Origin: Triticum aestivum
Taxonomy: Eukaryota; Streptophyta; Magnoliopsida; Poales; Poaceae
Assembly (NCBI RefSeq): GCF_018294505.1
Contig: NC_057807.1
Location: 136,926,747-136,990,746, forward strand
Length of the DNA stretch: 64,000 nucleotides
Reading direction: 5' to 3'
Shown here piece after piece: positions 43,401 through 53,273 of this stretch. A model generated the notes under the pieces. That model worked only from the letters and a program-made list of their open reading frames with translations. It made no database searches and was not told the DNA's origin. The number at the start of each line of letters is the position of its first letter. The first letter of the stretch is position 1. The translations under genes and the position numbers were made by a program.

Positions 43401-44750
43401 CGGATTTCCCTCATCCGCGCATGTCCACTTCGTCTGGCAGCTGAAGGGGGCATGGGCAAAAGCCGGGGAGAGCCTTGGATGCTCTGGAAAGCTGAGAGGA
43501 GAGAAGGAGGCTGAGAGAGAGGGAGGAATCCACTGTCCAGAGAAGAAACATGGGGTTCTGCCCCTTCATCATTGCTTCCTCGGGCAGCAAGGCACACAGG
43601 TGCTAGAGGGGGACTAGGAGGGGTCATGGCAGAAAGTTGAGCCTACGGAGATTAGTGGAAGAGGTCAAAATGGCATTTTGGAAAAGTGTCAGAAGGTGTT
43701 TGATAATGGTTTGGGCAAGTAGATGATTTCCATTTTCCATGAGACTCCATAGGGTGAAATGACCCATATAATTAGGGCCTTTCACCAATTTGGACTTTAT
43801 TTGGGCAAAGTTGCCAATGCAAATTTTGAAAACCCTAGAAATTGGCAGAAATGAACTTGTGTAGATCTAGTTGAGCAAATCACTTCCCCTTGATGAACCA
43901 CTTGGTGTAGTGGCCTCATTTGGACATGTGAGCATGCTCACAAAAGTTGGGGATAAGGAGAGAAAGTTGGTAGTACAAAGTTGTTCAAATTTGATTCTGG
44001 CCAAAGAGGGTTTTGGGGCATTTTGGTGAACCAAAATTACCTTGATTGATATCAGGCTTGGCAAGGTGCTCACAATATGCATTTGTGACTTGCTGGATTT
44101 TCCTTGGATTTTTATGCAAATATTTCCTATAGAAATATTTCAAATCCTTGAAATGGGCAGAAATGGTTTTGGAAGGTTTTGTCCAATATTTTGAACATGA
44201 CCATGTCTTGAAACTCTTATATATGGAAAATATATGTCCACTGAGTTTCCCTGATTTTTGTCAAATATTTTTGAAACAATAAAATAATTTTTCCCTATTA
44301 AAGACCATTTCCGGCATTAAAAAAGCTTTTAAATAAAATAGGAAAATAACTTTTAAAATTATATTCTTGAGGTTTATGGGAATCCTATATCTAATAGGTT
44401 TCAGATATGCTCTTTGAGATATTTTTCATACCACAAATCAAGTACTTTTAGTGCAAACCTCAATTCAGGGGTTTTTGGAATACTAATTTTTTGAAAATAC
44501 TATTTGGCCAAATTATTTTTGTAAGAAAATACTATATTGCACTATACACATGGCATGATCATTGCGCAGAAGTTTGGGGCAAGGATATGAAGTATAGAAG
44601 GTGGAGTAGTTGACTTTAAAGAGCACTTGAAAAACCGTACAAAGAAAACCAACTCCAAAATAAAAGCCAAATAATGCAAAAGTTTTTGTTGGTCCAAATT
44701 TTCATGCTTTATTAATGCAAAAGACATGTTACAAAATGCAGGGTGTGACA
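40461..44750 (-). repeat. 5' LTR of the chromovirus (4290 bp)
   Basis: Partner of 30459-34728 with the same termini. It is 20 bp longer because of small indels. It contains the element's promoter on the minus strand; I did not pin its TATA box. The GC-rich part is at 42400-43600. Confidence 0.95.
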
Positions 44751-44765
44751 AGACGTATCTGGTAC

Positions 44766-46342
44766 TGCTACTTCTTGAGCTTGCGTTGGTTTTTCCCTTG
44801 AAGAGGAAAGGGTGATGCAACAAAGTAGAGATAAGTATTTCCCTCAGTTTGAGAACCAAGGTATCATTCCAGTAGGAGGTATAAGCAAGTATCCAATATA
44901 TGCACATTCACAAGCAATCAAACACTTGCACCCAACACAATAAAGGGGGTGTCAATCCCTTCACGGTCACTTGTAAGGGATGATATCTGATAGAGATAGA
45001 TATAAAGATCACTAAAACATGAAATAAAGTAAATACAAATAAATTGCAGCAAGGTATTTTTGGTTTTTTGGTTTTATAGATCTGAAAATATCTGATGGAA
45101 AATAGACCCGGGGCCATAGGTTTCACTAGAGGCTTCTCTCTTGAATAAAGCATACGGTGGGTAAACAAATTACTGTTGAGCAATTGATAGAAAAGGGAAT
45201 AATTATGACAATATCCAAGGCAATGAAAATGAATATAGGCATCACGTCTGTGACAAGTAGACTGACTCCTGCCTGCATCTACTACTATTACTCCACACAT
45301 CGACCGCTATCTAGCATGCATCTAGAGTATTAAGTCCATAAGAACGGAGTAACGCCATAAGCAAGATGACATGATGTAGAGGGATAAAATCAAGCAATAT
45401 GATATAAACCCCATCTTTTTACCCTTAATGGCAACAATACAATATGTGCCTCGCTACCCCTACTATGTCACTGGGTGAGGACACCGCAAGATTGAACCCA
45501 TCACAAAGCACCTCTCCCATGGCAAGATAGATCAATCTAGTTGGCCAAACCAAATCAATAGATCAGAGAGAAATACAAAGCTATTTTAATCATGCATAAA
45601 AGAGTTAAAAGAAGACTCAAATAATATTCATAGATAATCTGATCATAAACTCACAATTCATCAGATCTCAAAAATCACACTACAAAATAAGATTAAATCG
45701 GATAGAACCCCAAGAACATCGAGGAGAACATTGTATTGAAGATCAAAGAGAGAGAAGAAGCCATCTAGCTACTAGCTATGGACCCGTAGGTCTGTGGTAA
45801 ACTACTCACACATCATTGGTAGGCTAATAGGGTTGATGTAGAAGCCCTCCGTGATCGAATCACCCTCCGGCAGATTGCTGGAAAAGGCCCCAAGATGGGA
45901 TCTCACGAGAACAGAAGCTTGCCGCGGCGGAAAAGTAATTTTGTGGACGGTTCTGGTGGTTTGGGAATATTTGGGAATTTATAGTCCAAAGATTAGGGTT
46001 GGGGGACTCCCAGGGGGTCACAAGCCAGGGACCTCCCCTAGGGCGCGCCCTGAGGGCTTGTGGGCTCCTCGGGACTCCTCTGGGCCCTTCTCCAAGTCCT
46101 TTGGGTGTCTTCTGGTCCAAGAAAAATCATCGCAAAAGTTTTATTCCGTTTGGACTCCGTTTGATATTCCTTTCTGAAAAAGTCAAAACCAAGGAAAAAC
46201 AGCAACTGACACTGGCACTAGCTTAAAAGGTTAGTCCCAAAAAATGATATAAAATAGTACCAAAATGCATATAAAACATCTAAGATAGATAATATCAGAG
46301 CATGGAACAATAAAAAATTATAGATACGGTTGAGACGTATCA
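44766..46342 (-). mobile_element. Solo LTR B (1577 bp) with TSD GGTAC
   Basis: On the minus strand it runs TGATACGTCTCAACC ... AAGAAGTAGCA. It is flanked by GGTAC at 44761-44765 and 46343-46347. There is no interior and no partner LTR, so it formed by recombination between the two LTRs of a former element. It is homologous to but clearly diverged from solo LTR A, which abuts it through the shared GGTAC. Confidence 0.85.
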
Positions 46343-46867
46343 GGTACTGCCTCGGGTGCAACGCTCACACTACAAAAAAAAGACACATTTGTGACATTTT
46401 AGGCCGAAAGGATTTTTTCTGTCATGCTTATGACACTTCTATGACAATAATTGTGACAAAACCCTGTATCATCATAGATGTGGTGGGCTCCTAATTCTAT
46501 GACAAAAAATCATGAGAGAAAATGGGCTTTTCGTCCTGGGCGAGCCGGAGACGCAACTGAATGACATTCTTTGGGCCGTCCATGATGGAAAAAACCGTGG
46601 TAGAAGCGAGGGCGAGGAAAATATCAGGGAGTTCCCGGTTAAGATGGGTGGTCGGGGCAGAGCGATGCATGGAGGTTTGCGTGTTTCTCTCGTACACGTA
46701 CGCACGCGTGTGTGCAAGGCGTTGCGCTCTAATTGAACCCGACAGACTGCACTAGCTACGTTACTGAACCCCGATCAATCCCTTGCTATTAACTGAACCC
46801 GAGTGATTCCTTCGCTACTGCTGCTAACTGAAGCCGATCGATGCCGCCTCTTGATGAACAGTGAGTG

Positions 46868-47240
46868 TTGTTGGGGGTTTGGATGAACAGTTCCTGGTTG
46901 GGGGTTGGATGAACAGGACCCCGTGGTAGTAGAGGTCGTTGCCGCTGGATGAAAAGGACCCCGATCGAGCCGGTTGGGGGTGGATGAACACCCCGTGGAG
47001 GGCTGGATGAACAAGACCCCGTGGAGGGCTGGTTGAACAGTAGCCGGTGGAGGGCTGGATGAACAGTAGCCCGTGGACGGGTGGTTGAACAGCACCCCGT
47101 GGAGAGGGCTGGTTGAACAGTAGCCAGTGGAGGAGCAGTGGAGGCTGGATGAACAGGAACCTGTGGATGAACAGTCGCACATGGAGGCTGGAGGAGGTCG
47201 ACAGTGGATGAACAGTAGCCCGTGGATGCTGGAGGAGGTC
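46868..47240. repeat. Irregular short repeats (GGATGAACAG...CCGTGGAGG)
   Basis: About a dozen diverged units of roughly 35-40 bp, each with TGAACAG and a CCCGTGGAGG-type end. The mirrored set in the left arm (TGTTCATCCAGCCTCCAC) is cut by the assembly gap. Confidence 0.75.
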
Positions 47241-47280
47241 GACAGTGGAGATGAACAGTATCCCGTGGAGTCCCGTTTTG

Positions 47281-47523
47281 CGGTACGCCACACCCCTCCC
47301 GATGAACAGGACCCCCGTCTCGACCGTAGCGCTCCAACACAACTCTGTTTCCTCCGTTTTGCGGTACGCCACACCCCTCCTGATCAACAGGACCCCATTT
47401 TGACCATAGGAGGTCCAAGAGAAGTCCGTTTCCTCCGTTTTGCGGTACGCCAGACCCCTCCCGATGGACAGGATCCCATTTCTACCATGGCCGGTCGAAC
47501 ACAAGGCCGTTGCCTCCGTTTTG
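47281..47523. repeat. 81-bp subterminal tandem repeat, three units
   Basis: CGGTACGCCA recurs at 47281, 47362, 47443 and 47524, an exact 81-bp period. Each unit contains CCCCTCC-GAT and CCGTTTTG. It is the inverted counterpart of the 71-bp array at 26212. Confidence 0.85.
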
Positions 47524-50500
47524 CGGTACGCCAGGTCTCGTTTCGATCGGCTGTTCCAAGCCGGTTGGCTCCCGATGAACACGACAACCACGTAGTTTCT
47601 CTGTTCTAATCCAACCATGTACACGAGCCCTGGCCGTACGTATGCGCGAGTAGGCATTGGAGACCCCGCCTGTATGTATGTACATGGCCGTATTTACTTT
47701 CTTCCACCCTGGATGTATGTACATGTACATGCTACGTGCGTGCCTCTACTACGACACATGCCCTTCCTTACACGGCCACGGTTCATCGCTGCAGCCTGCA
47801 GACAGACCGATCATATGTACGTATACATTCACGACCAGAATGACAATGCTACGTATGCTTCGACCAGGTCGGTCCCAACTGTCAGGCACTTCCTTGCGTG
47901 CAAAGATTTAGCTAGTGGGTCCCAGCATTCAGGGGCGAATCATTTTTTTTGCCCGTAATATGGACGCACTTCCTTGCGTGCGAAGATGTAGCTGGTGGGT
48001 CCCACCAGTCAGGGGGAAACATTTTTTTCGCAAAATACGGTGGCCTGTCTGGTGGGTCCCTGCTGTTAGGTGGAGGAATAATTATTTTGCACGTAATAAG
48101 GAGGCACTTCCTTGCTACTGCCGTGGACCCAGTTGTCAGCCTCTCCACGTACAGTACTCTTCCGATGGAAGTCGTTCCTTGACCATGTTGACCACGCCGC
48201 GCCAAGAGCACCAGGGCGGTGGACGACAGTGAGGCCTAGGAAGGGGACGACACGGAGCCGGGGAAGACACGGCAGTGGAAGCCGACGCGGAGAGGAGTAA
48301 GAGGGTTCACTAGTTCGGCTATAGTGTGAGGCTGCCGTCACCGCAGAATAACATGGGGTGTGGGTGAGTGGATGGCCTGGCCAGCGGTGGGAGTAGTAGG
48401 GGGCGGTGAGGCCTCCACGACAACACAACCGGCCACGAGAGGCAGGAGCACGCGGCACGACCGGCGCTGGTTTGGGCAGCTGGAGCAAGAAGACCAGAGG
48501 TTGAAGAAGCACTACAGCCGTTGGATGGACATCGTATGATCACTGGAGCTAGAATCATTCATATTGACTAAGTTGACAAGGCCCTCTGTCCCCGTCAACT
48601 TAGTAGGCCCACAAGTCAGCCTCCCACTATGGTGGGTCCCAGCTAGTAGGGGGAGTATTCGTTTTTTGTGCGTAATAAGGAGGCACTTCCTTGCATCCGA
48701 AGATATAGCTGGTGGGTCCGACCTGTCAGCGGGGGGACGCTTTTTTGCGAGAAAGGCCCTTTCGGTGGGTCCCAGCTGTCAGGTGGAGGAATCATTATTT
48801 TGCGCATAATAAGGAGGCATTTCCTTGCATGTGGCCGTGGACCCAGCTATCAGCCTCTCCACGTACAGTCTACTTCTGATGGATGTCGTTTGTTGACCAC
48901 GCCGCGCCGAGAGCACCAGGGCGGTGGATGACGGCGAGGCCTAGGAAGGGAACGACACGGAGATGGGAAGACGCGGGAGTGGAGTCGCAAACGGAGAGGT
49001 GTACGAGTGTTAACTGGTTCTGGTGCGGTGTGGTTCAGTAGTCGGTGGAGAACAGGAGGTGTGGAGGGGTGGAGGGATGGCCTGGTCGGCGGTGGGGTAG
49101 CGCTTCACAACGAAGCGTGCTAAGCAGAGCTGCTAGTAGCAGGAGGCGGGAGAAGGTGGTCCCGGCAGCGCTGGAGGAAGAAGACGAGAGATTGAAGATG
49201 GATGCTGGTCGTTGGATGTAAATCCAACGGCTAAAAATGTCAGAATCATTTGTTGACTAAGTTGACGACTTGCGTTGGCTTCGACCTATTGGTCCACATT
49301 TCAGCCTCCAAAATTTGGCACGTATTCAACCCATTTTTTCAGAATTTATAGTCAATTTGATCTTTTTTTAGAAATACAGTCCATCTGCTAGGTTGGGTGA
49401 ACAAATAATGTAGCATCCATGCGGCCCATTTATTTTTTTCCCTAAAAAATTACAGGCCATTTGCACTTTCTCGAAATACACGATTTTGCTGGACTGATTC
49501 TAATTATAATTTTGTGTTGGGCGCAGCAATGTTATCAAAAAATAAACAGGGGATGAGCATTTTGTTATAAATATATTTAAATAATAAGTGATTTATTATT
49601 ACATTGGTCCTTAAATCTTACCAAGCTTTTGTACACAATCACCAGGATTTTCGTTGCCAAAAAAATCCAGGATTTTATTGTTAAGAAATTATTTTTATAA
49701 GTTAATAAGATGTGGGATGTTGTTTTCTTACATATGTAAGTATCTGTTAAATATATGATGAAAATAACAATAATATATAATAAAATATAAAGTAATTGAA
49801 ATATATATTTATATATTAAAGTTAGAAGGGAAACATAAGTTGGACCAGGCGTTCCTATTCTTATATAGAAAAATAGAACAGACATCTGCGTTTTGTTCAA
49901 AAAAAATACATAAGTTGGGATGCCGATGTTTCAGGAAAAATGAAACCTCGGATGGGAGGTCCATAGGCCAGTCGATACATGACGGCCCTTAAGAAAATAC
50001 AAACCGGCATGTCGTGGGCTGCGCATGTTAACAAAGAAAGCCTAGATGGGGCAGCCCACAACCCAACTGATACTTGCTGCCCAGTGATAATAAATGATAC
50101 CTGCCAGCTTCCGGACTTCGTTGTGATTTTATCTCCTTTAGTAACTACGTTGAAGCACCTAAAAATGTAACTATGTTGACAAACCCGTGGGCGCCAACGC
50201 CAGTATAGCATTAGGAGGAAGTATTTTTTTTCAATGAGGCACTTGCTTGCGTATGGCCATAGACCTGGTGGGTCCCGACTGTCCGCCTCTCCATGTACAG
50301 TCCTCTCCAGATTCCTCTCGTTTGTTCAGCATATTCACAATGGCACACAGCGGCGCCGTGGTGAGCGCACAAAGGCGCAGGAGGAGATCGGACCACCTGA
50401 GGCAGTGCCTTATTTGTAACGAAAGTACTGAACTAGCCCAGTGGCCAAGTGACACTACCCGACAGCTGTTCCGCCCCCATTGTCATCTACGCACAACACA

Positions 50501-51070
50501 TCCAACAATTGCCAAAACATCCTCCCTCGTTTTCTCTGTTTTTCGCACACTCAACATTGTGTGGGCATTTTGAAAATAGCATATCTTTTTGACCGTGCAT
50601 CAAATGAAGATGTGCTATGCATGAATGTTGATCAGCATGATTGAACGATTGAGGATGTCGCCTAGGGGGGGTGAATAGGCGCTTTAAAATAATAACGGCT
50701 TAGGCTTGAACAAATGTGGAATAAACCTAGCGGTTAATTTGTCAAGCACAAAACCTACAACAACTAGGCTCACCTATGTGCACCAACAACTTATGCCAAG
50801 CAAGATAAACAACTAAGTGATAGCAAGATATATGGCAAGAAACAATATGGCTATCACAAATTAAAGTGCATAAGTAAAGGGCTCGGGTAAGAGATAACCG
50901 AGGCACGCGGAGACAATGATGTATCCCGAAGTTCACACCCTTGCGGATGCTAATCTCCGTTTGGAGCGGTGTGGAGGCACAATGCTCCCCAAGAAGCCAC
51001 TAGGGCCACCGTAATCTCCTCACGCCCTCGCACAATGCAAGATGTCATGATTCCACTAAGGGACCCTTGA

Positions 51071-51180
51071 GGGCGGTCACCGAACCCGTACAAATGGCAA
51101 TCCTTGGGGGCGGTCACCGAACCCGTACACTTTGGCAACCCTTGGGGGCGGTCACCGGAACCCGTCAAATTGCTCGGGGT
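51071..51180. repeat. 37-38 bp tandem repeat in the Copia LTR, three units
   Basis: GGGCGGTCACCGAACCCGTA starts at 51071 and 51109, and a version with one extra G at 51146. Confidence 0.85.
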
Positions 51181-51734
51181 GATCTCCACAACCTAATTGG
51201 AGACCCTGACGCTTTCCCGGAGCTTTACACCACAAGGATTGAGCTCCGAACACCACCAACCATCTAGGGCACCCAAGCACCCAAGAGGAACAATCTCAAG
51301 GGTACCAAACACCCAAGAGTATTAAGCTTCTCAACTTGTAACTTCCACGTATCACCGTGGAGAACTCAAACCGATGCACCAAATGCAATGGCAAGGGCAA
51401 AAGGAGTGCCCAAGTCCTTCTCTCCCAAATTCCACCAAAGCAACTAATTCTAGGGAGGGAAATGAGAGGAAGAACAAGAAGGAGAACACCAAGAACTCCA
51501 AGATCTAGATCCAAGGGGTTCCCCTCACATAGAGGAGAAAGTGATTGGTGGAAATGTGGATCTAGATCTCCTCTCTCTTTTCCCCAAAAAACTAGCAAGA
51601 ATCCATGGAGGGATTCAGAGATAGCAAGCTCCAAGAGGTCAACAATGGTGGGGGAAAAACTTTTTCAGCTTTTTTCTTAGGTTGGAGGAGGAAGAAGGGG
51701 GTATAAATACCCCCAAGAAAAAATATGACCGTTG

Positions 51735-52060
51735 TACCCCGGGCACCCGGACAACCCAAAGAAAAAGGCACTAAACTCCGGGCACCCGTGGGGGGGGGGA
51801 CCCCGGGCACCCGAACGAACAAGGGAAGCACATCGGAAAGGGGTGCCGGGCACCTGAGGGTGCCAACCCCGAGCACCCGGAGGAGGCCGAGAGGAGGAGG
51901 CGGAGGAGGCCGGGCACCCGGGTCGGGTGATCAGAGGAAGTGAGGGAGCGCCCCGGATGACCCCGGGCACACGGGAGGGGGGCACGAGACCCCGGGTACC
52001 CAGGCCGGCCAGAGAGGTCACTAAGGAGGGGCTTGGGTGACCCCGGGCACCCGCACTAGG
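51735..52060. repeat. Recurrent CCCCGGGCACCCGG motif in the Copia LTR
   Basis: At least nine copies or close variants (for example near 51737, 51776, 51800, 51844, 51869, 51909, 51959, 51990, 52039) at irregular spacing in a GC-rich block. The near-palindromic motif would fold readily in RNA. Its role is unknown. Confidence 0.75.
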
Positions 52061-53273
52061 CAGAGAGAAGCAGGAACCAGTAAAATTGAAATGACCACAA
52101 CTTTTCCAAACGAACTCTGGATTTGATGAAACCAAGTTTGTTAGAAAGCTAAAGACAAGGGCTAACACAATATTGATAGAAATATCAAGAAATAGTATTT
52201 TAGAAAATACCCAAAATAAAATGGTGAGAACCCTTTCTCAAATAAGACCGATAAAGACTCAAACACCGAAAACGCAAAAGAAGATGCACAGGAAATCGGT
52301 TTTCGATGAATTAGAGCTTGTCATGAAGATAACCACAAGCTCTAAAACCCCAAAAAGAGAAAATCCAAACAAGAACCAAGAAATATATATAGTCAAAAAA
52401 AAGAACCAGGAAATATGATGATGCCAAGAATGCAATGGTTTGATCTCTCACCGAACGATATCATCAAGCTACTCACTTGAGAGCCTCCCTTGATAGTATG
52501 GCTATCGATCCTATAATCCGGTCTCCCAACTAACACCATGAGACCGGTAAAATAGAAAACCTATCAAGGACAAACCTTTTCCTTGCACATAGTCCACTTG
52601 AGCTAGATGATGATGGTCTTGACTCCCTCAAGTTGGACCACCTTTCTTGATTGCATTGGCTAAATGAAGACTAGTAGATTGCTCCCCCATACTCCACTAT
52701 GGGTGAGCCACTCTTTGGAACATCTTCACAAGTCCATTGCCACCACAATGGACGGCAAGCTTATAGCATGATCTCTTTGTGATGCTCCACTCTTCGAGAT
52801 GCTCCACTTGAACTTACACACCGCAATCTTGATGACGATCACCACTTGATGTCATCCTCCATGGGCTGTATGAGATCTTCCTCTTGACACAAGCCCATTG
52901 AAACATACCTACCCCCACATAGAACTATCACATAGACCATGGGTTAGTACACAAAGCGTAATTGACAATGCTTACCATACCATGGGATCACTTGATCCCT
53001 TTCGGTACATCTTCTATGCTTTGCGTGTCGGTCAACTTGATTCACACTTTACTTAGTCTTGATCAACCTTGTATCATGTCTTCTGCATGACTAATCTTTG
53101 GATAATTCCTTGAATAGCACCTTGGTCAACACATAAACTCCTTGAAACCAACACATGGACTTCAAGAAAAACCTATGGACAAATCCTTCAAATATAACTC
53201 AAGGCAACCATTAGTCCATAGAGAACGTCATCAATTACCAAAACCAAACATGGGGGCACCGCATGTTCTTTCA

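Larger units (their letters stand above)
30459..44750 (-). mobile_element. Ty3/Gypsy chromovirus (Tekay/Del-like), 14.3 kb, nested in solo LTR A
   Basis: Long LTRs at both ends (30459-34728 and 40461-44750), each TG...CA, flanked by identical 5-bp TSDs AGACG (30454-30458 and 44751-44755). Primer-binding site and polypurine tract lie just inside the LTRs on the minus strand. Order on that strand: extra frame, gag, protease, reverse transcriptase, RNase H, integrase, chromodomain. This is the Gypsy order with the C-terminal chromodomain of chromoviruses. The polyprotein has at least three nonsense codons and several frameshifts, so the copy is not autonomous. Over the first 240 bp the two LTRs differ at 6 positions that I counted (about 2.5%). 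Confidence 0.95.
46368..50450 (+). mobile_element. Right CACTA-like arm, starting CACTA at 46368
   Basis: Starts CACTACAAAAAAAAGACAC, followed by TGTGACATTTT and TATGACACTTCTATGACAAT, matching the inverse of the end at 27482. Then follow repeats with GGATGAACAG (46880-47240), 81-bp repeats (47281-47523), and inverted modules with GGGTCCCAGC and GCTGGAGCAAGAAG (47890-49260), and AT-rich spacer to about 50200. A short GGTGGGTCCCGACTGTC block at 50268 is the last recognisable piece. There is no transposase and no TAGTG end was found. The outer limit is approximate. Confidence 0.65.
50650..53273 (-). mobile_element. LTR of a Sirevirus-like Copia element (2624 bp), read as its 3' LTR
   Basis: The plus strand runs TGAGGATGTCGCC ... 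GTTCTTTCA, so the minus-strand LTR begins TGAAAGAACATGC directly after a polypurine tract. LTR size, the adjacent ATGGGGGAGAT tract and the interior to its right fit a minus-strand Copia element of the Sirevirus (Maximus/SIRE) type. Its other LTR is not in the window. The candidate TSD on the left is ACGAT (50645-50649), with no partner available. Confidence 0.65.

Noticed and set aside
22660..50450. A single giant CACTA element from 22.7 to 50.4 kb
   Set aside because: The TAGTG and CACTA ends face inward, so they cannot be the outer ends of one element.
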